A program made the position numbers and the translations under genes. A DNA stretch of 52,464 nt, from contig CAYZMH010000009.1 in assembly GCA_964479445.1 (NCBI GenBank), positions 1 through 52,464 of the forward strand. Direction: 5' to 3'. The notes below the pieces were generated by a model that saw only the letters and a program-made list of their open reading frames with translations, did not search any database and was not told where the DNA came from. This document shows positions 43,412 through 50,223 of this stretch, in pieces. Position 1 is the first letter of the stretch. Every line of letters begins with the position of its first letter. The stretch is from CAYZMH01 sp964479445 (GTDB lineage Bacteria > Bacteroidota > Bacteroidia > Bacteroidales > GCA-2748055).

Positions 43412-43864
43412 AACTGCCGGCTTACCCGTCTGCCTCTTTTTCCGGCAATAATCCTCCGTGGAACCACTATAGTATGCAGCAAACTGCCTGCAGCCTGCCC
43501 CATGCCAATTCTACGGGAGACCCCGCAACCTTCCTGTTCATATTGCTTATGCATATACATGGTCTTCACAGGCCCCTTCATACTTTCTGATGAAAACACC
43601 ACCACCCGGAAAAATCTTCACAGAACCTTATTTTTTCCTGCCGATAATCACACTGACATGAAAGGAACACCAGTAAACCCGCCAGCTCCCTCTTCCTGGG
43701 CGTTTTTCCCGGTCAGTATCTCAACGTATCAAAAATCCCTTCCTTAATTTTACATATTTTCGTTTTTTGTTAATTTTTTCTTATATTTTATTCCTTTTAT
43801 CTTGTTTTTAGTTATATTTTTATACTTTTACGCCATATATTATTAATGAATTATATTTTCTGTT
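43412..43864. other. 453 bp intergenic region before asnB, AT-rich
   Basis: No convincing gene; an 81-codon reading at 43502-43747 has no recognisable features. A weak hairpin TGCCGG (43415-43420) / CCGGCA (43442-43447) after prfB could be a terminator, but it has no T-run. The last ~120 bp are very AT-rich with TATACTTTTA near 43820, probably the asnB promoter region. Confidence 0.5.
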
Positions 43865-45451
43865 ATGTGTGGATTTACTGTTTACACCGGCAGCGACAAA
43901 TTTTTGCGATTAAGTGTCGCCAGTGAATTTGAAAAGATCAAATACCGCGGACCTGATAACACGGTGATCAGGGATTTTGGAGAGAAAGGGTGGATGGGCT
44001 TTCATCGCCTTAAAATCATTGATGTATCGGACGATGGGAATCAGCCGTTATCTGACCGTAACATCCACCTGGTGTGTAATGGGGAGGTGTATAATTACCC
44101 AGAGCTGAAGAGGGAGTATCAAAGCCGCTATTCATTTCAGTCTGACAGCGACTGTGAAGTGATTATCCCCATGTACAGGGAACTCGGAATCATGGAAACA
44201 GCCCGCAGGCTGGATGCTGAATTTGTATGTGTGATCTACGACAGTGAAAAGGATTGTTATGTAGCTGCCCGCGATCCCATTGGAATTCGTCCGCTCTTCT
44301 ATGGCTACACCGAGGATGGCTCCCTTCTTTTTGCCAGTGAGATGAAATCACTTTCTGATCTGTGTGAAGAGGTCCTGCCTTTTCCTCCCGGGCATGTATA
44401 CGACGGCACCCAATTCATTCCCTACCGGGCTATCCATCGGGCTCCGGGGTATCATGATCATGACCTGGACACAGTTTTTCAGGGCATCAACAGGCTGCTG
44501 ACCCGTGCGGTGGAAAAACGCCTGCAGGCCGATGTACCGGTAGGCTTTCTGTGCAGCGGAGGGCTGGACTCCAGCCTGGTATGTGCCATAGCCGCACGAA
44601 TGCTTGACAAACCGATCCGTACATTTGCTGTGGGCATCGATGAAGATCCCATCGATACAAGGTATGCCCGGCAGGTGGCCGATTACCTGGGGGCCGATCA
44701 CACCGAAGTGCTTTTCTCAAGGCAGGACATTTTTGATACCCTCAGCTCCCTTATCTACCGCATTGAGACCTATGATATCACCACGATCAGAGCCTCCATG
44801 GGTATGTACCTGGTATCACAGTATATAGCAACCCATACCGATATCCGCGTGCTCATGACCGGGGAGATCAGTGATGAACTGTTCGGGTATAAGTACACAG
44901 ACTATGCTCCTTCGCCTGAAGCGTTCCAGGCTGAAGCAGAAAAAAGAATCCAAGAGATCTACATGTATGATGTTCTTCGTGCCGACCGGAGCATATCTTC
45001 TCACGGACTGGAGGCGCGGGTGCCTTTCGGAGACCTGGATTTTGTCAGCTATGTCATGGCCATTCCCCCTGAAAAAAAGATGAATTTCACCGGTATAGGA
45101 AAATACCTGTTGCGCAAAGCCTTTGAAGGAGACTATCTCCCCCGGGAAATCCTCTACAGGGAAAAGGCAGCATTCTCCGATGCAGTGGGACACAGCGTCA
45201 CCGATTACCTGAAAGCCTGGGCTGAAGAGTTGTACTCCGACACGGATTTGAAAGTTGCCCAAAAACGTTTGGTCCATGCTCCACCTCTTTCCAGGGAGGC
45301 GCTGATGTACCGTGAAATCTTTGAAAGGCATTTCCCGGGAAGATCCGGAGTAATCAAAGATTTCTGGATGCCCAACCGCGAGTGGGAAAACTGCGATGTG
45401 GATGATCCCAGTGCCCGTGTTTTGCCCAATTACGGAAAAAGCGGTGAGTGA
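43865..45451 (+). CDS. asnB: Asparagine synthase (glutamine-hydrolysing)
   Basis: A 528-residue enzyme. The glutaminase domain begins MCGFTVYTG, with Cys 2 as nucleophile and RGPDNT, and contains CNGEVYNYPEL. The synthetase domain has the PP-loop SGGLDSSLV (near residue 232), TFAVGIDED and GEISDELFGYKY. The ordered glutamine amidotransferase and AMP-forming parts are normal length for AsnB. It makes asparagine from aspartate using ATP and glutamine in the cytosol. Related enzymes act in peptide or surface biosynthesis, but nothing nearby suggests that. Confidence 0.92.
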   Translation: MCGFTVYTGSDKFLRLSVASEFEKIKYRGPDNTVIRDFGEKGWMGFHRLKIIDVSDDGNQPLSDRNIHLVCNGEVYNYPELKREYQSRYSFQSDSDCEVIIPMYRELGIMETARRLDAEFVCVIYDSEKDCYVAARDPIGIRPLFYGYTEDGSLLFASEMKSLSDLCEEVLPFPPGHVYDGTQFIPYRAIHRAPGYHDHDLDTVFQGINRLLTRAVEKRLQADVPVGFLCSGGLDSSLVCAIAARMLDKPIRTFAVGIDEDPIDTRYARQVADYLGADHTEVLFSRQDIFDTLSSLIYRIETYDITTIRASMGMYLVSQYIATHTDIRVLMTGEISDELFGYKYTDYAPSPEAFQAEAEKRIQEIYMYDVLRADRSISSHGLEARVPFGDLDFVSYVMAIPPEKKMNFTGIGKYLLRKAFEGDYLPREILYREKAAFSDAVGHSVTDYLKAWAEELYSDTDLKVAQKRLVHAPPLSREALMYREIFERHFPGRSGVIKDFWMPNREWENCDVDDPSARVLPNYGKSGE

Positions 45452-45591
45452 AGAAACGCTGCCAGCTTGCAGGGGAAATAGTGAATAACCGGGCTTTCAA
45501 AATTATCATACACCTCCTGGTCTTTTACCGCGAGCAGGCCTGTTCATAAAATACTTGACCTTACCGGATTAAAAAGGTTTTGCTATATAAA

Positions 45592-45635
45592 AAATCCCGG
45601 TGCGCCACACCCTACCCTGGACGCAACCGGGATTT
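45592..45635. terminator. Terminator-like hairpin between asnB and a convergent secreted-protein gene
   Basis: AAATCCCGGT (45592-45601) pairs with ACCGGGATTT (45626-45635); GCG/CGC inside extends it. Runs of A before and T after make a possible bidirectional terminator for asnB (+) and the minus-strand gene ending at 45707. Confidence 0.6.
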
Positions 45636-45646
45636 ACATTCCCCTC

Positions 45647-45661
45647 AGCCGCAATGCGGCT
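45647..45661. terminator. Second short hairpin AGCCGC-AAT-GCGGCT
   Basis: A perfect 6-3-6 GC-rich stem, 45 bp beyond the stop of the minus-strand gene ending at 45707. No T-run follows on either strand, so it may be a supporting hairpin only. Confidence 0.4.
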
Positions 45662-45706
45662 ATCCAACTTCACAAAGCCTAAAAACCAAACACTAAACAA
45701 AAAAAA

Positions 45707-46447
45707 CTATTCCGGGTTCATTTTTTCAACGCTGACCTGGTCAATAAAAAGATAGGCCAATCCGTTCTCTTTTATAACCCGCTGACGAAAACCCTTGTAT
45801 TGTGATATCCCTGTTTCCCTGTAAGGGGTATCTAAATCCTTGTAAAAATTCCCCATGGTAAGGTACTCCTCCCCGCCGGAAGCCGTGATCGTATCTGCCC
45901 ACTCATACCATACTTCTTTTTCATATTCGAAATTGCAGGTATCCATGGCAACCAGGGGTGCAGCCCGGTGAACCCTTCTGCGGCTGATTCTCTTCTCAGA
46001 AAAGTGCATACCCAGGGCAGGCGCTATGTAGAGGGAGTGCCCGGCAAATGAGAAAGAGCAGGATACCCGGTATTTCGATCCGCTTTCCAGCGGCTTTTCC
46101 AGTTTTGCCTGCTGGAATTCACGGTAATATACCGGCCTCTCCCCCTGCTCCGCTTTTACCGGATGCTCCAGCAGGATCATTCCCGCATAAGCCACCCCCT
46201 CCGCAGCAAAACAATTCCCCATCATATTCATGGGAACCCCGACATTAAACCGCGAACATTTATTGTAATAATCGGTGGTCCCCCGGGTGGGAATACGCCA
46301 GTGTGGCACCAGCTTCCGCGGGGCGCGGTTTGTGTATGAATCCGGACACGTTTCATAGATCTCAAAGCCCGGATTGGGTACCAGGTTCTGGGCCGTTGCT
46401 TCAACCACCGCCAGGATTAGTCCTGCTATGAAAAGAGATCCACGCAT
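45707..46447 (-). CDS. Secreted protein with NxVPNPGFE N-terminal domain
   Basis: A 246-residue exported protein. Signal residues 1-19 (MRGSLFIAGLILAVVEATAQ), then NLVPNPGFEIYETCPDSYT, the opening of a galactose-binding-like domain commonly at the N-terminus of OmpA-type and other surface proteins of Bacteroidota. Here that domain stands alone, ending IDQVSVEKMNPE, without OmpA or T9SS parts. A CRFSFAG-like strand pattern continues (KYRVSCSFSFAGHSLYIA). It is 22 bp downstream of another secreted-protein gene, so probably co-transcribed from the upstream sigma54-like promoter. Function unknown; interaction with glycans or another envelope protein is a guess. Confidence 0.7.
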   Translation of the reverse strand: MRGSLFIAGLILAVVEATAQNLVPNPGFEIYETCPDSYTNRAPRKLVPHWRIPTRGTTDYYNKCSRFNVGVPMNMMGNCFAAEGVAYAGMILLEHPVKAEQGERPVYYREFQQAKLEKPLESGSKYRVSCSFSFAGHSLYIAPALGMHFSEKRISRRRVHRAAPLVAMDTCNFEYEKEVWYEWADTITASGGEEYLTMGNFYKDLDTPYRETGISQYKGFRQRVIKENGLAYLFIDQVSVEKMNPE

Positions 46448-46469
46448 AGTAATCTTAATAAATGAAAGA

Positions 46470-46937
46470 TTAAAACCCTATATCCGGGGCATGCCTCCAC
46501 ATAACCAGCACGCCGGTACAGGCACGGTTTTCATCGAAATCCTCCGGCTCCAGGTCATCGCAGAGAAGGGTTACTTCAACCCTGAACGTTTGTAGAGTGT
46601 CCACTGTAAAGCCTATCGATTCAATATAATCATCCACCATGTTGTCGTACAGAACTTCGTCCTCTTTGTCCAGGATGCGCATATGAATGGGATAATACAT
46701 CCGCTGCGTACAGGTGCTGATGATATAATCCTTCCCCCCGTACAGATCAATCTCAAAGCTGGCCGCTTTCCCCACCTCCAGCACCGCGCTCCGGGATAAT
46801 CCATGCACATGAAATCCCCTCGCATTGTTCGGCCTGCAAAGCATGCATTTGTGATATTCCCCGCATGAATTGATGTTGGAACTGAATAGAAGCGGGGTGA
46901 GTATCGCAATCAATATAACTGCTATTCTGGCTCTCAT
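46470..46937 (-). CDS. Cys-containing secreted protein, no known family
   Basis: A 155-residue exported protein: signal MRARIAVILIAILTPLLFSS, then CGEYHKCMLCRPNN (CxxC-type Cys cluster), later STCTQR, TLLCDDLEPEDF and RACTGVL. The six or more Cys in a periplasmic protein suggest disulfides or a metal site. Beta-rich pattern (SFEIDLYGGKDYIIST, PIHMRILDKEDEVLYDN, TFRVEVTLLC) recalls a small beta-sandwich. It is the first gene of the unit with the 45707 gene. Upstream are a sigma54-like promoter and an inverted repeat shared with the signalling operon, so it may be an output of that circuit. Not recognised. Confidence 0.7.
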   Translation of the reverse strand: MRARIAVILIAILTPLLFSSNINSCGEYHKCMLCRPNNARGFHVHGLSRSAVLEVGKAASFEIDLYGGKDYIISTCTQRMYYPIHMRILDKEDEVLYDNMVDDYIESIGFTVDTLQTFRVEVTLLCDDLEPEDFDENRACTGVLVMWRHAPDIGF

Positions 46938-46981
46938 AGTGAACTGTTTTTTTATTTGTTCGTACCGTGCACTATATTTGG

Positions 46982-46999
46982 ATCAATTTAAATGCCAAA
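46982..46999 (-). promoter_or_regulatory. Sigma54-like -24/-12 element upstream of the secreted pair
   Basis: On the minus strand: TTTGGCAT (46999-46992), TTAAA, TTGAT (46986-46982). Spacing matches the TGGCAC-N5-TTGCW rule; the final C of TTGC is A here. The start codon of the 155-residue gene is 44 bp downstream. The same sequence TTTGGCAT-N5-TTGAT occurs at 50106-50123. Confidence 0.6.
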
Positions 47000-47053
47000 C
47001 CTTTTATTTTTCTGTATTTCTGGTGTTTACGCTAGGGCTACATGAAATTCCTG

Positions 47054-47099
47054 CAAAAAAAATTACGAAATCCCGAAAGAGTCACGAGATTTCGTAATT
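47054..47099 (-). terminator. Strong hairpin plus T-run, terminator for the histidine-kinase operon
   Basis: AATTACGAAATC (47061-47072) and GATTTCGTAATT (47088-47099) form a perfect 12 bp stem; on the minus strand it is followed by T8. This is a classical intrinsic terminator for the operon ending at 47164. The same inverted repeat is also read below as a possible upstream activator site, so it may do both. Confidence 0.65.
47063..47097. promoter_or_regulatory. Inverted repeat TTACGAAAT-N17-ATTTCGTAA, candidate enhancer site
   Basis: Arms 47063-47071 and 47089-47097, 17 bp apart. A second copy TTACGACAT-N17-ATATCGTAA lies at 50188-50222. Each is 63-64 bp upstream of a TTTGGCAT-N5-TTGAT element on the minus strand, the usual distance for bEBP enhancers. 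Confidence 0.55.
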
Positions 47100-47163
47100 A
47101 TTGACGCGGGTATCGTATGGTTATGTTAGCGAAATGTCGCCGGTTCGACCATCCTTTCAATGG

Positions 47164-48543
47164 TCACACCAGGTATTTCGAAAGGGTATTGATCAATTCG
47201 TGGTACCAGATGGGTTTGGTAAGATAGTCGTTGAAATTTGACAACTGCCCGGGGTTATTCTCACACTCCAGGGAGAAGGCGGTCTGACCAACAACCGGGA
47301 CCTGTTTATTTATCTCACGGATCTTTTCAGCCGCTTCAAACCCATCCATCTCCGGCATGACAATGTCCAGCATAACGAGATCTACTTTATTACTGTATTT
47401 CTCGTAATAATCCACCGCTTCTCTACCGTTCTTCGCCCATACCAGGTTTGCTCCTGTAGGTTTAACCAACTCTTTAATCAATAGATAATTAGATTCTATG
47501 TCCTCGGCAATGAGTATATGATAATCCGACCAGTCGGGAACCTCCTCGCCGTCTACCATAATCCTGGATTCCTCTTCCTCGTGCTGGATCATGGGCAGGC
47601 TAAAATAGAAGGTGGAACCCTCTCCCATGTGGGAATCCGACCACAGTTTTCCTCCCAGCAATTCAACGAACCCCTTGACAACCATAATCCTCAATGCAGC
47701 CAGGTCAAAGGAGGCATCCAGGCTCTTCTGCCGTGTTTTATACTGGTCAAAGGCATCCTCCAGTTTTTCCAGGGATAGTCCGACCCCCTCATCCCTGAAG
47801 TAGAACTTGATCTTTTTCTTCTCCTCCACAAAATACCCGAGTTCAATCTCTCCCTCATTGCTGAAATTGATGGCGTTCTCTATCAGTCCCTCGATAATTT
47901 GCTGCAGCTTCTTGCAATCGGTGATAAGGGTTAAATTGGAATATCCCTTTGGCAGGTTTAGCTTCAGATCAATGCGGTTCTTTTGTTTATTGGAGAGGTC
48001 AGACTGGTATTTGCGTTGAATCTCATCGAGTATTTTGTTGATCCGGCACGATTCCTTGTTGATCACATGCCTGTCATTAACCAGTCTGTTCAGATCCACC
48101 AGATTGTTGAAAAGCTGTAACAGGTTTGTTGAACTGGAATAGACATATTCGTTGTACAACCTTTTTGATTCATCCGTTATGGACTCATCATTCAGTAAAT
48201 TGGAAAAGCCAATGATCGTAGTCAGTGAAGTCTTTAACTGGTGAGAGACAAGTTCGATCACTGAAGTATCATTCAGATCGCTGAAAAGATCCTTTTTGTT
48301 CTCCCCCATATCGATCTTGATCATGGAGATCCGAAGTTGAAACAACCGGATCAGAAGGACCGTTACAATAATCAGCAGGATCGTAAGGAACCGGTTATAA
48401 AGCTCGTTAACCGGAACCTCTGTGATGAGTACCTGGATAAATGACTGATCGCTGTAAAAAATCAATGAATCCAGGATGGCGTCCAGGACATAGTAGATCA
48501 CCGATAAAAGGATGCCGATTTTTAAGTATTGTGAACTTTTCAT
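47164..48543 (-). CDS. Hybrid histidine kinase with degenerate ATP-lid box
   Basis: A 459-residue inner-membrane protein. Two N-terminal transmembrane helices (ILLSVIYYVLDAILDSLIF and FLTILLIIVTVLLIRLF) border a ~30-residue periplasmic loop. HisKA: SHQLKTSLTTIIGFSNLL with the phospho-accepting His; HATPase: N box ENAINFS, G1 DEGVGLSLE, terminal GEGSTFYF. The G2 box, normally GLGLAI, reads SFDLAALRIM, so a glycine pair is missing and ATP binding may be weak. A C-terminal receiver (~345-459) has IAEDIESN, LDIVMPEMDG (phospho-Asp), QTA and LTKP. Last gene of its operon, 21 bp after the PP2C gene. Confidence 0.85.
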   Translation of the reverse strand: MKSSQYLKIGILLSVIYYVLDAILDSLIFYSDQSFIQVLITEVPVNELYNRFLTILLIIVTVLLIRLFQLRISMIKIDMGENKKDLFSDLNDTSVIELVSHQLKTSLTTIIGFSNLLNDESITDESKRLYNEYVYSSSTNLLQLFNNLVDLNRLVNDRHVINKESCRINKILDEIQRKYQSDLSNKQKNRIDLKLNLPKGYSNLTLITDCKKLQQIIEGLIENAINFSNEGEIELGYFVEEKKKIKFYFRDEGVGLSLEKLEDAFDQYKTRQKSLDASFDLAALRIMVVKGFVELLGGKLWSDSHMGEGSTFYFSLPMIQHEEEESRIMVDGEEVPDWSDYHILIAEDIESNYLLIKELVKPTGANLVWAKNGREAVDYYEKYSNKVDLVMLDIVMPEMDGFEAAEKIREINKQVPVVGQTAFSLECENNPGQLSNFNDYLTKPIWYHELINTLSKYLV

Positions 48544-48564
48544 ATCATGTAGTTTTTCTGAAGA

Positions 48565-49731
48565 TTATATTTTAATTCCCATGGCCAGGATATCATCCAC
48601 CTGGTCATAACTTCCTTTCCATTGGTTAAACTGATTGATAAGATGATGCTTTTGATCCGACAGTGACATCCCGTCCATTTGTTCCAGCAACTGCCTGAAA
48701 CGGCTATTCTGAAATTTTTTTCCCTGGGTCCCACCGATCTGGTCTATCAATCCGTCTGATGTAAAATAGAGTTGATCGCCTCTCTCCAGCTGAATCACAT
48801 GATCCCTGAACGGAGTCTCGTTGGGATAGAATCCCACCGGCTGCCGGTCTCCCTTAAATACCTGGATTTCACCGTTACGGGAGAGAAATACCGAATTAAA
48901 AGCACCCGATGCATGCATACGCAGATTGCGGGTATCGATCATTCCCAGCACCATATCGATTCCTTCTGAAGCATAGGTATTAATCCCAGATCTCCGCAGG
49001 GAATCTTTGAACTTTCTCCGAAGATTATCCAGCATGACATGGGGATAATCCAGCCGGTACTTCATGCTCAATTCGTTGAGCAGGCTTATCCCCATTACGC
49101 TCAGAAAAGCCCCGGGAACCCCGTGTCCCGTACAATCGGCCACCGCAAAAAGGACCAGGTGATCCACCTTCTTCATCCAGTAGAAATCACCACTCACGAT
49201 ATGTAACGGGATATTTACAATAAAGTGCTCCGCGAAAACAGCTTCCAGGTCATCGGGCTGCGGAAGCATCGATTTCTGAATCCGGTAAGCATACCTGATC
49301 GAATCCGTCAATTCCTGGTTCTGCTGTATCTTCTTTTTACTATGACGCAAAGCAAGCTGATTATCAATGCGGGTAAGCAACTCCTCTCTCCCGAAAGGTT
49401 TGGTGACAAAATCAACCGCAGGCACGCGGACACCCTGCATCTGGTTCTCCTTCTCCTCCCTGGAGGTAAGAAATACAATCGGTATATCCTGATAATATCC
49501 CCGGTCCTTGACCTGGGCAATCACATCAAATCCACTCAGCTGCGATTCAATCAGATCAAAAACCACCAGGTCAAACTGCTCCTTCATCATCCAGGTGATG
49601 GCATTCTGTCCGTTCAGGGCACGTACTGTCTGATAACCCGCATCGTTCAGGATTGAAGATACGTCTTGCATGCTCTTCATATTATCCTCCACCAGGAGGA
49701 TCTTTGCTTCTCTTTCCATTACCTCTGTCAT
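48565..49731 (-). CDS. Receiver domain fused to PP2C (SpoIIE/RsbU-type) phosphatase
   Basis: A 388-residue cytosolic protein. Receiver residues ~10-125: LLVEDNMKSM, VFDLIESQLSG (phospho-Asp), FLTSREEK and VTKPFG. A short coiled coil leads to a PP2C domain (~150-388): LTDSIRYAYRIQKSMLPQ, IVSGDFYWMKK, ADCTGHGVPGAFLSV, FTSDGLIDQIGG and DDILAMG with the metal Asp. The linker and phosphatase are clearly related to those of the propeller protein at 33446-36610. Typical task: dephosphorylate an anti-sigma antagonist; no STAS or RsbW gene is in the window. Starts 4 bp after the thioredoxin-like gene. Confidence 0.88.
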   Translation of the reverse strand: MTEVMEREAKILLVEDNMKSMQDVSSILNDAGYQTVRALNGQNAITWMMKEQFDLVVFDLIESQLSGFDVIAQVKDRGYYQDIPIVFLTSREEKENQMQGVRVPAVDFVTKPFGREELLTRIDNQLALRHSKKKIQQNQELTDSIRYAYRIQKSMLPQPDDLEAVFAEHFIVNIPLHIVSGDFYWMKKVDHLVLFAVADCTGHGVPGAFLSVMGISLLNELSMKYRLDYPHVMLDNLRRKFKDSLRRSGINTYASEGIDMVLGMIDTRNLRMHASGAFNSVFLSRNGEIQVFKGDRQPVGFYPNETPFRDHVIQLERGDQLYFTSDGLIDQIGGTQGKKFQNSRFRQLLEQMDGMSLSDQKHHLINQFNQWKGSYDQVDDILAMGIKI

Positions 49732-49735
49732 AGTT

Positions 49736-50086
49736 TTACTGTGTGGGTTTATCTAGATGCTGCTTAATATGGGTCAGAAACTTCTCTACGGAAATCAACC
49801 CCTGGAGCGTATCGAAAATCTCACCATTGCGTATAAATAAATAAAGCGGGGTACGATGAATGCGGTACTGCTGCCTCAGGGAATCCTCAACATCCAGCAT
49901 GATACGTGCAAAAAAGATACGCTGATGATACACCGAATGTACCCGCTCAAAAACGGGTCGCATCATATCGCATGCCCCGTTGCTCTCCTCTGCAAACTCA
50001 ACAATACTGAGTTGTTCCTCTCCCTTTAATAGCCTCTCAAAATCGTCACTTGTGATCGACTGTATCTCCGGTAAAGCCATTTTCAT
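49736..50086 (-). CDS. Thioredoxin-fold protein lacking the first active-site Cys
   Basis: A 116-residue cytosolic protein. FERLLKGEEQLSIVEFAEE then N36-G37-A38-C39 where thioredoxin has CGPC; the nucleophilic first Cys is Asn, only the second Cys remains. MMRPVFERV, the conserved cis-Pro in HRTPLYLF and LQGLISVEKF complete the fold. Start ATG 50086; ATG 50080 is an alternative that leaves an AAGGG 7 bp upstream. It is the first gene of the operon with the PP2C and kinase, so it may sense redox state or act as a partner protein rather than an oxidoreductase. A thiol switch through Cys 39 is possible. Confidence 0.75.
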   Translation of the reverse strand: MKMALPEIQSITSDDFERLLKGEEQLSIVEFAEESNGACDMMRPVFERVHSVYHQRIFFARIMLDVEDSLRQQYRIHRTPLYLFIRNGEIFDTLQGLISVEKFLTHIKQHLDKPTQ

Positions 50087-50105
50087 TCCCTTTTGCCCTT
50101 ACCTA

Positions 50106-50123
50106 ATCAACCTGCATGCCAAA
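50106..50123 (-). promoter_or_regulatory. Sigma54-like -24/-12 element for the signalling operon
   Basis: On the minus strand: TTTGGCAT (50123-50116), GCAGG, TTGAT (50110-50106). Same sequence and spacing as at 46982-46999. Predicted start about 50096, so the leader to ATG 50086 would be about 10 bases, or 16 to ATG 50080. Confidence 0.6.
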
Positions 50124-50187
50124 GATTCTATATTGCTGTTATTCTATGCTTTAACTCAATATAGCAGGATACAAAAACAAGATTCTT

Positions 50188-50222
50188 TTACGACATTACG
50201 GTAGGATTACGATATATCGTAA
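50188..50222. promoter_or_regulatory. Inverted repeat TTACGACAT-N17-ATATCGTAA, candidate enhancer site
   Basis: Arms 50188-50196 and 50214-50222, the same N17 layout as at 47063-47097 with one arm base mismatched. The perfect 16 bp palindrome TTACGATATATCGTAA at 50207-50222 and further half-site TTACGGTAG (50196-50204) make four half-sites in 35 bp. It lies just after the stop of the activator gene and 64 bp from the promoter element. Confidence 0.6.
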
Positions 50223-50223
50223 C

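Noticed and set aside
43502..43747. 81-codon reading between prfB and asnB
   Set aside because: No conserved features, poor coding character and no start signal.
46973..46980. TATATTTG on the plus strand, an exact -7 box
   Set aside because: No plus-strand gene follows for several kilobases of coding in that direction; AT-rich coincidence.
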